NCBI GenBank assembly: GCA_023055505.1
Contig: JALIRH010000001.1
Span: forward strand, 12,333,467-12,397,466
Length of the DNA stretch: 64,000 nt
Direction of reading: 5' to 3'
DNA from: Callipepla californica brunnescens
Taxonomy: Eukaryota; Chordata; Aves; Galliformes; Odontophoridae
Shown here: one piece after another, positions 37,687 through 50,600 of the stretch
How positions within the stretch are numbered: the first letter of the stretch is position 1
How the letters are laid out: every line of letters begins with the position of its first letter
Position numbers and translations under genes: made by a program
Notes under the pieces: generated by a model
Told to the model about the DNA's origin: nothing
What the model saw: the letters and a program-made list of their open reading frames with translations, nothing else
Database searches by the model: none

Positions 37687-38555
37687 GAATCACATAATCG
37701 CTAGAGTCTGAAGAGACCTCTGGAGATCATCTAGTTCGAGCCCCTGCCAAGGTGGGCTTCCTACAGTAGGTTACATAGGAAAGTGTCCAGGTGGGTTTTG
37801 AATACCTTCATAGAAGGTAACTCCACAAAGTCTTTGGTCAGCCTGTTCCAGGGCTCTGCAACTTTCACAGTAAGTTTTTCTCTTGTTTGTATTGAACTTC
37901 CTGTGTTCCAGTTGTTCTGTCACTGGGCACCACTGAAAAGAGCCTTGCCCCATCCACTTGACTTCCACTCTTCAGATGATAAGCACTGATAAGATCCCCT
38001 CTCAGTCTTCTTCAGGCTGAATGGCCCCAGGCCACTCAGCCTTTCCTCACACAAGAGATGCTCCAGGATCCTAATCATCTTTGTAGCCCACTGCTGAGCA
38101 GGGATTCTATCCCTCTATCTAAGTCATTGATTAAGATGTTGAAGAAGACCAGACCCACTGCCCAACCTTGGGGAACACCTCTAGCTTCAGGCCTCCAAGT
38201 AGTCTGTGCTACTGATGACAACCCTTTCAGCTCTGCCAGTCAGTCAGTTCCCAGTCCACCTCACTGTCCGCTTGTTTATCCTAACTATGATGATACTATG
38301 GGAGATAGTATCAAAAGCTTTGCTGAAGTCAAAGTACACAACATCTACTGCTCTCTCCTCATCTACCCACTGGTCATTACATCATAAAAGGCTACCAAGT
38401 TGGTCAAGTGTGATTTCCCCTTGGTAAATCCTTGCTGACTACTCCTGATAACCTTGTTTTCTTCCACTTTCTTGCAGATGACATCCAGAATGAGTTGTTC
38501 CATCACCTTCCCAGGGATGGAGGTATGGCTGACAGGCCTGTAGTTTCCTGGGTCT
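37687..38555 (-). mobile_element. CR1 LINE with part of the reverse transcriptase and an internal deletion
   Basis: Reading minus from 38,555, it encodes CR1 RT fingers/palm text (D-P-G-N-Y-R-P-V-S, P-G-K-V-M-E-Q, Q-Q-G-F-T-K-G-K-S, then D-V-V-Y-F-D-F-S-K-A-F-D-T and R-G-V-P-Q-G, N-I-L-I-N-D-L-D). At about 38,085-38,105 the text jumps to the far C-terminal E-E-R-L-S-G-L-G-P-F-S-L segment and the 3' UTR. The F-A-D-D catalytic box and following part are therefore missing. The left edge carries a CR1 terminal tail (AGAATCACATAATC). Stops are present, so the copy is dead. The element starts abruptly at 38,555. Confidence 0.92.
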
Positions 38556-38918
38556 AAACAAATTAAAAACACAGTTTATCCTAGTGTCGAAAGTTAGATG
38601 CTCAAAGAATCTCACTTGGAAACTACCTCTAATTTGGTCTTGGATTTCTTTTCTACTCATTCTTGCAGCTATGCTTCTCAGTGTGTATTTGATTGTATAG
38701 GCAAAGACTGCAAACCCAACAGTAACAAACAATTCTGCCAAAGCTGCACCTAAGAGTCCATGGTTACAAGTGGCTTTCTGGAGGACTGGATGGTTGGCAG
38801 GTGCTAATGGAACATGCCTGTTAGGAAGGGTTATTCTATTATGACCATAGTGTGCTTCCCCATCAAGGACAGCGTCAGGTAAAGTGAGGGATGGAGGAGG
38901 TCTCTTGCTGAGCTCTCA
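38439..38918 (-). other. Unidentified minus-strand open stretch abutting CR1
   Basis: About 160 codons are open on the minus strand between an in-frame TGA near 38,920 and a stop at 38,439. The first 120 codons lie in non-CR1 sequence and the last 40 run through CR1 in a non-RT frame. Around 38,690-38,755 it encodes a hydrophobic segment (G-L-L-G-A-A-L-A-E-L-F-V-T-V-G-F) followed by basic residues, which would suit a membrane helix. There is no in-frame ATG ahead of that segment. I do not recognise a family. It may be chance, a worn transposon coding piece, or an exon of an unannotated transcript. Confidence 0.25.
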
Positions 38919-40544
38919 TGCTTTCTGTTTTTGTTAAATCTCCTCCACCATTTCAAGGAATAGCTCACAGAAGACTTTGTATTTTAAACTCAATGCTAAG
39001 CTTTGTGCAACAAGTAGTTTTTGTGAGCTCTTAAGTCTCTATACTACACACTGTGAAGCCCTTTTCTACTGTAAAATGAAGACAGACCATCAACGTTATT
39101 GAGACTGAACAATATGGATTCCATGAATTACAGTGGAAATTAGTGATCGAAAGATATAGCCTTGTGTTACACTTAAACCTTTCATCAGGTGTAATCATAT
39201 AAGTACTAAGAGTTTTCAAATGAAATTCTTTGGAGAATATTAATTTCCCATTATAATAGCCACCTTCAAAGGGAGTCACTTCAGGTTCCCCTGATAACGT
39301 AGTGCCATTCAAGGGTATTAGATGGCGGGCATTCTGCACAGATACAAGGCACTGGATCTTTCTTAATTCAAAAGTAATCTTGTTTAAGTTGCATTGCTGC
39401 TGCTGGTGGTGCTCTCTTACTACTGCTATTATTCATCTCTCCCTGATAAACCAGGCCCCTCCACTGCCAGGATATTCTACTGAGCTGCAACCAACAGCCA
39501 AGAGAGGAAGGCAAGATGGGAGGGAGAGTCATAATGGACGGCAGGCTGGGCAAGACCATGACTTCAGTGCCATCTGCTGAGGTATGACCACGGCTCACAG
39601 CCAACATAGTGGCCTGAACACCTGATACAAATGTAGTAGAACCATCATGTGAAATTCAAGTCCATACTTCATAAAGACTATGCAGTATTAAATAAGTTCT
39701 TTTTGCTGACTTTTCCTTCAGTCTCTCAGAGCTGTACTCAGTTCATATCCTCTCAGCCATTTTAAAATGAGAGAGAAGATAAGTTTTGCAGTAGGAGAAA
39801 TCAATGAAACATACCCAGTGCTACATTAACTGGACCTTAAAGCCATTTTTTCTAAAGCAAGAAGGATATAAACGTGGTCAGAGTAAACCTGTGATCCTTA
39901 CTTTTGGCATTGTTCTGGGGAGTGGAAGAAACAAGATTTTGCAGTATTGCCATTCATCATTTCACATTCCTGATTTTGACATACAATGAGCTGACTGTTT
40001 TTCAAGGAGAGAAAGCTGGTTGTTAAACAGTTTCTACTCAGGAATAGACTATAGGGAATATCTGCCAGTCTGCTGATCTAATTTTCGTAAGGTATTTTCC
40101 AATATCCATCTCTTTTTCACTGTAAAGTGCAAATCAGATATAGAAAAAATTTATTCAACATTATACAGTAGGAGGCTGCATGTATCTGAAGCAAGGCTGG
40201 TTGTCTGTGCAGTCATGAAAGCTCAGAACATGCACATTGCTTGCTGGGATCAAGATCTGTTATCCATGACTGGCACAATGCTCTGAGGCACAGTAATGAA
40301 GCACCGTGTTCTGCTGGTACATACAGTTCTTTTACTCTTTACTACTATTGCGAAATAGAAACAAAAAATTCTCTATAAAAACAATGTAGTGTAGAAGTTA
40401 TGTATTCTCTACATTTTCCAGCTGTGGGAGAAGGAGGTATACAGCTGGAGCATGGGAGAAAACAAGATGCAAAAGGATGTGATCAATTAGTAGATAGGGG
40501 AGATATGATACTTGGATCACTGAAAGCCTATATTTGAAAGCAGG

Positions 40545-40581
40545 CTTCTAAGTGTCTCTTAGACACTTAGACACTTAGAAG
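40545..40581. repeat. Perfect 13-bp inverted repeat with nested copies
   Basis: CTTCTAAGTGTCT at 40545-40557 is the exact reverse complement of AGACACTTAGAAG at 40569-40581, with an 11-base spacer. The spacer itself contains a further TTAGACACTT copy, and another AAGTGTCTAA follows at once. It looks like a small tandem and inverted shuffle of one 10-base word, inside a KCND2 intron. Confidence 0.85.
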
Positions 40582-41696
40582 TGTCTAACTTCTAAACACT
40601 GCCTGTTTTCTTTTGTAGCCATTTTCCCAAGTCTCTCAGGATGTGGCTATTTAAAGTATGCAACATCTTCATCCCAGGCCTATGGCTGACTTTCTTGTCA
40701 ATGTACCTCTGTTTCTTCTAAGATTTTCCAACAATAATATCACTATATACATTTATTTCACTCCCTTTCTATTAGTCAAAAAGCTGGCCAGGAATGAATA
40801 ACAAATGTTTGTGTCTCTAAACTAATTGCTGTTGTCTATATGAGGCAGATGCAGCCTGTATTCCTTTGGTCAACATGTGCATTCTACAGCCATGACCTGT
40901 CTGCACACCTCTATGGGCAGGAATCCCACCCTCACTGGACCCCTCAGAATTTCAGGGGCCATTGAGAGACAAACCTTTCCCACAGAGTAAACAGGAAAAC
41001 AGTTACCACAGTCATAAAAAGAGGCCAGGGACCACAACAAAATTCTGAGTCCAAGACACCTGTCAGAAATAGAGGTAATGCAACAGGTCTCTCTTATTAG
41101 GGCTTCAGATGTCAACAGAGGCCATATAAGACATTTCTCATCAGAAGGCTGAGTAAAGTGGATTGGGAATGGCATTTTGGATGTGGGATGAAACAGTGGT
41201 GCTGCTCAGGCTTGGCTGCATCTTTCCTGGCAAGCAGTTCTTCCTGATTTTTGAACTTGTGCATGTAGGTAAGAGAGAAAAATTGCCTTAGTGAGATCGG
41301 TAACCAAGAAAGCTGAAAAAAAAACCCACCAGACTTTTCTTTTTGTCTTTTCCCAATTCAGCTTTTTCTGAAGCTTTTTAAGCAAAGTAGTGCCAAGGAG
41401 ACAAGTTCCCAATAGTCAGATTCGCCAGAGTTTAATTCCCCCTGGGAATTAAACAAATGGATTAGTGAAACTGGCTGTTAAGATAGACATTAGAAAGAAC
41501 GCTTAGGTTTTTGTGTTTGTTTTTTTTTTTTTTTCTCAGAGCACTCTGGAGGAAAGAAAGTTTTCCAGAAAAAAACAGTGTTTTCAGTAGGTGGTACTAT
41601 AGCTATTGCCTAAAAATAGTAGATCTGGTCTAATAATTGGGATGAATTACCACCATACCAGATCTGTGAATTTTGACAAAAAAAGATAAACGTACC

Positions 41697-41722
41697 TTTT
41701 TTTTTTTTTTTTTTTTTTTTTT
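41697..41722. repeat. Poly-T tract (26 T)
   Basis: An uninterrupted run of 26 T. It lies about 160 bases downstream of the KCND2 exon at 41881-42043 in the direction of transcription, so the nascent RNA has a poly-A tract shortly after the 5' splice site. No transposon is attached. Confidence 0.9.
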
Positions 41723-41871
41723 GTATTGTCGGTAACACAGTATTTGCATCTGGAACCCTGGCTCAGCATGTAATTTATACATATAGCAGTTATCTCATAA
41801 TAAAGCATACTTTTGAGACACATAAAAAGTTACCTTTAAGCTATTTTCAGTATTGAAAGGGGAAAAATTTA

Positions 41872-42066
<195 letters not shown>

Positions 42067-42499
42067 TTAGCAAAGACAAAATCTTTTTTAAGTATAGAAT
42101 TTTGAGATAAATTAATTGCACAATAGATACTGCTTTACTTGAAAACAATGTTTGATGGATATAATATTTTACACACATCCATTTGTTATACTGCAAGCCT
42201 AGTGCTGGGCAGGCATTTGTTAAATTTTAAGGTAATGCTGTGTACCCTGTTGATCAGCTGGGGGCATTTATGTTTTAGCTGCTCTAGTCTTCCCAAGCTG
42301 ACTCTATTGCAATGAAGACAGTCATGCCTATGGAAAAATTCTCAGTATCTGAGTCCTTACTCAGTTTGTTTGATTGAAGAACTCACTGCTTTCCATTGAT
42401 GAGATATGAGGGTGATCACTTGGTAAGTTAGATGTCAAGCTGAATAATCTATATTCTCACTAAGCAGATATACTGCTTTCATTTAGGAGGGCAGTGTAT

Positions 42500-42662
42500 T
42501 TTGGAACAGGGTGCCCAGGAGATCATGAACTTTCTATCCTTGGAGATTTTCAGGACTTGGCTGAACAGAAATATGTCTGACCTAATCTATTGTTGTTGAT
42601 AGAACAGCTCTGAGCAAGAGGCTGGAATATCTGACCTCCAGAGGTCCCTTCTATAGTCTAAA
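42500..42662 (+). mobile_element. CR1 LINE, old 3' fragment
   Basis: It follows CR1 3' text in order: GGAACAGGGTGCCCAG, then CTATCCTTGGAGATTTTCAGGACTTG, then a Leu/Leu-rich linker, then CTGACCTCCAGAGGTCCCTTC. It lacks a clean terminal repeat and carries many substitutions, so it is an old copy. It is antisense to KCND2. Confidence 0.82.
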
Positions 42663-44547
42663 TATTTTTTCACTTAGCCAAAAGCAAACCCCAGAAACTC
42701 GAGCCACAAGTGCAAAAACCAAATAAATTTGAACTGCAAATCCTGGCAGTGTTCAGAACAACTAGGACTGGAATTTACCACACTGCTTTATGACGCTGGA
42801 TATTGTTTCTTCCAGCAAGTATATAATACTTCTCATAGTGTTACTGAGAAGTATGTAGAAGGATTCCAGTGACAGCTTATTAAGAGATATCAGCTATTTG
42901 CACTGTGTAGACCGACATATTCTATAGGACAAGGATGTAATTACATACTATAGAGTTTAATAAAGAGATACATTGGCTGCAAGTACCATTCTGTTTCAAC
43001 CAGGTTTTAAACTATTAATAAACATATCCTGTAGCATGTCCTTATGTACAGAGACACAGCATATTTTCTACTGCAGAGTTTACAACAACATGAAAAAGGT
43101 AAGGAATAAATCTGCAGGAGGGACAATATTTGGAGAATGCTATCTGGAAAACAAAAGCAGCAGGAACTAGAAAGATAAATTGAGAAGTTAGGGTGGAGTC
43201 TTCAAATTACATGGTCCAAATTATGCCCATAATTGTGAGGAGCTGTCTAACACTTTCTAGCAATGAGAGCTCAGCGTCTGTGTGAAGGAGATCATATATC
43301 ACCTTGTAGGTGAAGATGAATGGCTTGAATTTTGTAAGATAAGAGGGTATTTAACTCAAAGATTCAAATAAGGTTCATCCAGCCAGACATAACATAGATG
43401 GCTAAGTCTTTGTCTATTGACCGTGACTCTGTTGTGTAAAATAAATGTTTAGCTGCTTTATAACACATGTCCAAGTGTAAAAAAATTCACAGGAAAAAGG
43501 GATACTGATATTTGTACTAAGAAAATAGTCACCTCCTCAGAATTTTGGTGCTGCTAACTGCTGATTTTGTGACATGCAGGAGTGGATAAAATGACATCAT
43601 GTAATAGAAACCATCTTCTGAGTTAATAATACATGTTGTCTCAATTACAGGATATATAAAATGGAAAACACTGGAAAGAGAGCTTTCCCAAGCCATTAAC
43701 ATTTGCACCTCACAACTAAGGTATTTTTGGTGCTTATCTTTGTAAGAGCTTTGAGCTGCTCTCCGTGGTGATACATATCCAACTGTTGGGCATGCATGTG
43801 GACAATTGGCTTTTTGAGGTCCCTTTGCTGAATGGGATCTCCAACACCTGATTACTACATCCACTGTTTTTCAGCAGTGGTGCACGAGTGGAAGCATAGG
43901 GCTGCTGCTGGTGCGGATCTGGAGGGTTGGTCTGCCCAGGACACCCACACTGCCCTGTGAGCATCTGGGGGCGGTGAGTGGCCTGAAATTTGCTTAGAAG
44001 GGAAGGCCTAGGATCAGACCAGCAATAAATGTTATGGATTTACAGGGTTTGTCAGTGTTTTGCTTCTTCCTTTAGGATATGACCCAAGTATTTTCAGAAA
44101 CTGAATAAAAGTGTATCAACAGAAAGCTATTTAGAAGGCAGGATATGTTCACACACACTTGACAGAATCAGAACTCGAAATGCAAGATTTATACACATTT
44201 AGTACTATTAGGACAGACCTATCAAACTAGATTACTAAATCTATATTTAGATAACTAGAATTATCACTTGAAATGTGAAATTGCCAAACCATCATAAGCC
44301 TACATTGCCACCAATAGCTGCTGTGGACTGAAGGCATTTCTAGCTCTAATTTGGTTTGAAGTTGCTCAGAGATATAACACCCTGCTGAATATGTGACACC
44401 ATAATTATGTGAATTAACCACAAAACAATGCTTTAGGCGTGGTGACAGGAATTTTTGCAGATACATCTCCAAAATTTCAGTATTAATGTGTGACCTATCT
44501 AGGGATATAGGGAGATTGCTTTTCATCATATTTCAGTGTTACAGAAT

Positions 44548-44568
44548 TAAACAAACAAACAAACAAAA
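44548..44568. repeat. AAAC microsatellite
   Basis: About five copies of AAAC in KCND2 intron 1, with no flanking transposon recognised. Confidence 0.85.
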
Positions 44569-47134
44569 ATATTTCCTGATATGTGAAGGCATTTTACAGT
44601 GCTTTTCACTATTTCTGGACAAAATGAAAGGTAGATGAATATATATAGCTTATTTTGAATTAACTTGCTTTTATTTGTTTTTCAACTTGAGTGAATTGTA
44701 CTACAGTGACAATTTCCTAAAGTAAGGCTGTTTGTCCACTATTTAGTGTTAATAATACTTATCACACCTTTAATAACTCTAACATAATTAGTTTTTCTCC
44801 TGTTGATAAGCAGTTTTTAAAATTACATTCAGAAAATATGACTGCCCAGACATTACTCTACCTGTACAGCATGAGAAATACATTCACTCACTAAAGGAGA
44901 TTTTTACTACCATAACTAGCTTTGCTCTCCTCTGGGACAGTGACACAGATTTTAGTCTAACATTGGCGTGACTAAAACTGTTATTGAAATTCCTCCTGCT
45001 GGTTAAATACTACCTTTAGTCGTACGTCATGTATCAGTGAGTATCATCAGTGGAAGTGGATGACATAAAATGAAGGTAAAATTTCTCCCTTCACCCTATC
45101 TCTCATTGATTTATTCCTTGGAAAATCTACACTAAAAAACAAGTCAATTATCAGATGTAGCTTTGTGGTTATTGTATACTAAAGTGGAAAAATTACACTT
45201 GATCTGTAAGTGAAACATTGATTTCTGCCACAGATTTGATCTCTTCAGTCATGGGAAGAACAAACACTGAAATTCATTAAGAAATTTTCAGAGAGACTTC
45301 TTAAAATGTAATTATGTCAAGGTTTTATGTAGAGCTACTCTGCTCCTCTACCTGCTATTCAGACTATAACTGGAAACATTCTCCTATAAGTGTTGTTTGG
45401 TTTGTTTTTTTTTCCTTCTTTCAATCAGTCTTTTACTAGCTTTAGATATAGTCTGTTCCATATATGTCTCATTGTGGCCAAAGCCCACTTTGGTCTTTCG
45501 GCATTTATGATTTCTACTGACAATCTAATTTTGCGACATGTCATCACAATATTGTAAGACTTGGATGAAGTGAGGAAAAAGAGATGCCATGTTTATCCCT
45601 GGTATGTGTCAGAGGTGTTCAACATTACCCAAAAAAGGAAGTGAAAGGGATGTGACAAACTAGATATGTCAGTCAAGTTTTATCAAATCATGAGTGAGAA
45701 ACTACGTGATCAAACTAATGCATTGGTTTTACTGGACATAGTACAGACAGGTCAGACATATGCTACTGCTTTGGTCCATGGCTCTCTGTTCACTAAGGGA
45801 TAGATTAAATTGATGGATTTAAAGGAATGTATGTTTGTCCCAGTTGTTTGTATTCAACAGGCAATAGGACGTCTGCATATTTGATTCCTTACTGCAAGTG
45901 AAGACAGAAAGTCAATGTATTCCCTTATTTTGAAAACAAACACTGGATCTTTCAGAGTATTAACCTGAGAAACGGGGGCATGATTTCTTATAGCTTTGCA
46001 TGACAGATGTGGAGGCTTGAAATGCAGACTGAAGCACACACAGAAGGGTGAGCTTTGTAGGAGCTTGGGAAAAACGGATGTATTTAGAATTACAAATGCC
46101 CATTCTGTACCCAAAAGTATTACCACATCAGAGCTAACCCACAGATGCCCACCTGCCAGAGTGATACTGCTTTTCTAACTGTTGAGCATAATACACCCAA
46201 TGTAGCATACTGAGAATTCAAGAGATCTGAATCAGTATTTCTCTCATCTTCAGGTGTTTATCTTATTACTGAGTCTAATGATGGCTGCTTTTCTTTTTTC
46301 TTGTTTAATATAAGACAGAAGATCTGTCATCTGTCATTATTTGAAACAAGTCATACTTTTTAGCCATTTTTCCTTGAGCAGAGAAGGTCTTTCCTTTAAC
46401 AATCTCTATGAATGAGATTGACAATGCTGCTTTTTAAACATCTTTTTGTTGGAGCTCAGGAGTAATTCTTTTTCAAATGAACATAAAATATATTCTTCGG
46501 GGTAAAATAATCAAAAGAATATTTATATTTCTATGTAGCAATATTTTTATATGCACTTGAGAGATTAGAAATGCAAATTTGGCATTGTTCACCGTAGGCA
46601 GAAAATCCACAAACCATCAATGATCTCATCAGAAAAACTCTCAAATTGCAGGAAATACATTTAGTAGAAATAAATCTGGGATGTGCATTTTTACAAAGAT
46701 CAAATAATTTAGGCTGACGTGAAGAAGAGAATAAATTTATCAATATCCAGAAAAGCGAGATGCAATAGCGCTTTCTGACAGTAGGGGGCATAAACACCAT
46801 TAAAATTAAATGCAAATGAGTAAAACCATTTTTAATGCATGTTGCAAATACCTCTGCCCTCTCCCACCTCTTTCGAATTCATTTACATTCTTTTACAAAC
46901 ATTACATTGATTGAGGCCCGTTGTCTGCTCCTATCCTATTTGCTGAAGAGGGAAAGCTGGTAACGTTTTTATTTCCAAGCATGTAAAACATATCACAAAA
47001 TAATGGGGCTGTGAAAAAAAGAAAACACCAACAAAAAGTCATTAAAAATAACCTGGAAATATTTATTTTAAAAGCAGGGGAAGTATGGTGAAATAACAAT
47101 GAAAACAGTAGAAGACCCATGGAAATAAAACCAT

Positions 47135-47614
47135 CTAATTAGAAGCCAGATCTGCATATTTTTCCACCTCTGTGGCTGACAGCCATGTTTCCCAGGGGAT
47201 TTGGCATGTCATGCAGGTAGAGCTCCAGCTTTTGGCACTGGAGGTGATTAGCACAATACTGGCAACCTGAGCTTTTTCCTTCAGCTCTGTTAGTTTCGCC
47301 CCCTGCTGTCTCCCATTCCCAGGACAGGGCATTTTCTCACCCTCCATTTGCTTGGCAGAGTCATTGGGTGACCACCTCAGTGGGACTGTGCACCTGCCCT
47401 CTGTTTTTCTATCCCAGCTGATGGCATTTCCCCTCCTTCCAGCAGCCTCAGGCAGAACCCCAGAGGCTGCCCAACAGGACTCTCCACCAAGATCACATAG
47501 CTGCTCATCAGCCCTTGCATTCAGGCAGCCAGCCATCCCATCAGGCATGCACGTAAGCTCCAGCACAGGGGAGAAAACAAGAAAACTAACTCCCAGCCTC
47601 TCTGACACTAACAA
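47135..47614 (-). other. Unidentified minus-strand open stretch (159 codons) in a GC-richer patch
   Basis: This is the longest open frame in the window outside recognised exons and transposons. The first codon is TTG after an in-frame TGA, and the first in-frame Met comes at residue 23. The C-terminal half is rich in Lys/Glu and Ser, and there are eight or so Cys. No domain is recognised. A 99-codon frame is open on the opposite strand over the same patch, which suggests that composition, not selection, keeps it open. It may be a piece of an old element. Confidence 0.2.
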
Positions 47615-50600
47615 TAATCATGATGAATTTGCTGCCTTACCTTGGACTTAAAATAGCCTAATGATTTTGGAAAAGTAATTTCTAATAATACAAAATATTG
47701 CTGTTAGGTATGAGATGTGAAACATTACACACATTATTCCAGATTTTATTCCAACCTGGGGAGATCCTGAATGGAATTACAAGTAATCTTTCTGGCTGCT
47801 TTTACTGCTGTGAAGGGCCCTCTGTTGCAACAGCCCACTCTTAGCTTAGTACTGATGGACGTGGTCCCCTCTGGAGTCCAGAATGCTGCTGCAAGCACCG
47901 ACCAGAATGATCATTCATGAATGATGAAGAGCACATCTGCTTCTCAAGAGCAGCTGTGCTCCTGGGCTTTCCAGACTGCAGGAGCAGAGTCCCTCTGGAT
48001 AGTGACACACTGCTACCCCTGCACCTGGCTGAGTTTGCAGTTCTGAGATACAAGATTTCCAATGAAATGCAGGGACTTTTTTGCATGTGCACTAGGGCTT
48101 TCATCCAAGAGGCTTAAGCAGATTTGCTGAGGTGGGAGTTAGCATTTAGAGGTCATAAAAAAAAAAAAAAAGAGCTTTTGAATGGGAATGTTAGAAGACC
48201 TACACATAGAAATGTTCTTGGCTTCTTGAAGTTGAGATCCAGACAACTAATATCCACCTGTTTTCCTTTACCGTAAAATATTAAATATGAGAAGATAAAA
48301 AATGTCTTTGTTTCCTTTTTGTCACGTCTACCTCACTCCACAGGGAAAGCTAATATCCTACTTGCTCCTGAGCAGCTGCAAAGCGCCACAAAAGTACAAT
48401 CTCTGGTTAATGATGTATGGTGGTTATTTACATTACTGGGGCTACAGAAGGATACAGCTCAGCTGACTTCCAATATGTCTGTTACACCTGAACACCTGAA
48501 CAGACATACTACTGAAGTGCAGAGTTGTTATTTTACTTTTTTTTTTTTGGTGAATTTTGTTTCCCTCCGCTTTTCAATAGAAAAAAATAAGCTCTTTTTT
48601 TTTTTTTTTTTAAGGAGGAAAGGAATATTTTGGAATGGTTCAGACACTTTTCATGAATAAGAAGAGCAACATAGCAGAAAAAATTATTCTCAATGCAAGA
48701 TTTGCGAACCCTTCCTAGTACTACTTAAATTACTTTGGTTCCTACAATCCCCTACAAGGCCTTCACTTATAGGGGATAATGGGGTATTTTCAGAGTTTTC
48801 AGGCCAGTGGACCTTCACATGGCCTGCCTTGTTGCAACAGGTTACTGAGGGAAGGGCTGGTGTCCTTGTTGTCCTATGTATATCTGACAACATTGTTCAA
48901 GCCTTCTGCTGCCAAATAATGACGTCAAGATTGTGGCAATCACAGCTGAGGGCATTGGTTTGTGCTTTCAACTCCTTCTGTTCAGCTTTTTGTTTTTGTT
49001 TCTTTCTAGTTATGCATTTTAACATTGAGACTGGTTGAAAAAAAGACCATCAGTCCAGAACAGAAACTATCCATTCTGAGTGTAGCAAAAGAAGTGAAGC
49101 AGAAAGTAATATTGCAGAGATGTCAAATTATATCCCACAACTGCAAAATGGTGTCCTTATCTAAGGAGGTGCTGAAAATCATTATAAAGATGTTCCCTAG
49201 AGCTTCCAAGCTGCTTGGTGACTAAATGATGACAGAGATTAGTCATTTATTTCAACATTACATGCAACAACAGATAATTTAAAATGTTAACGGTAATAAG
49301 TTTAAGTGGAATATCTAAATAAAGATTTCAGCTGTGTTGCCTTAAGGAATCAATTTGTATATTTGCAATCTGAAAAGTAGCTAAACTACAGTTTAGAAGT
49401 GAATAGTATTTTTAGAACACGACTGCATGTGAAATTGAAATGATCCAGAGCTAAATTTGGAAGAATAATATAGAACTCTTTGTTTTTATTAGGTTGAGAA
49501 AGTGTAGTGTAGAAGAGAAGGTAAGTAAAAAAAGTCCCCTTTTCCTAAAATCACCTAGAGTCCTAAGAATAATAAATCTAATTAACATAGATTCCATTTA
49601 TGACTGTGTTGCTTTACTTCAGAATTTTAAGACTTAAAGATCCCACATTGATAAGCAGAGAAGAAATGCTTTGCTGGATAATTATTCATGCTCAGTATAG
49701 CTGACATAGGAATAGGGAACAATATTCCTCAGATGGTTTAATGATCATAAAAATGATAATGGAAGGATATACTTTTCTTCTGTCACTCAGTTGCTTTGCA
49801 TTTTCTGGGATCTAATGTAAATATTCCTTTTTTTTTTTTTGCCAAAGTAGCAAAAAAATGTAGTAAAAATAACACTGATTGACAATCTTGACTCCCACAA
49901 TTCCAACTTTCTTCCCTAAAACAAAATATTCCAAGGTTTTTGCTTCTAAGAATCTAACACACAATACTTATTTAGTCAGGATGGATTGGCCAGCTCTGTC
50001 AAAGTTGAGAGATGAACAACAACAACAACAAAAAAAAAAACAGTAGCAGATCAGACCAAAGCTTCATCTAGACTAGTACTCCGTCTCTCAACCTTAAGGA
50101 AATAAACATTTACAGAAAAAATAGGGTAAATACGCAATAATATCCCTGAATGCTCTTCCAGCCTCCAGACATTTACACCTCTAGTACTTTTCATGCTATC
50201 TGAAATTTCTCTGTAGTAAGTTACTCTTAATACATTTCAGTACAATTTCTTTTGTCCCCTTGAATCTGCAGATTTTCAGCATTTAGACAGTTCCTCAGTC
50301 AGCTGTCCTTGGTCTGCTTTTGGCTCTTCTGATGGCAATTCCTTGCTCCATATGATGTCCTTAGGCAGGTCCTTGTATTTGAGGAAGCAGCTGGTGTGTG
50401 ATCTCCAGCCACCCTGCTGCTGGTACCTGCAATTTCACACCTCTTGTCTTTATGTCTTTTCCAGATTGCTAAGTCCTATTCTGCTTATACAGAATCTACT
50501 CCCTATTTTGCACATACCTTTACCCATTTTCTATTTTTTTTCAATTTCTTCTACATTATTTACAAGAAAACAAGACCAGAATTGCAGTTTTAAAAGTATA

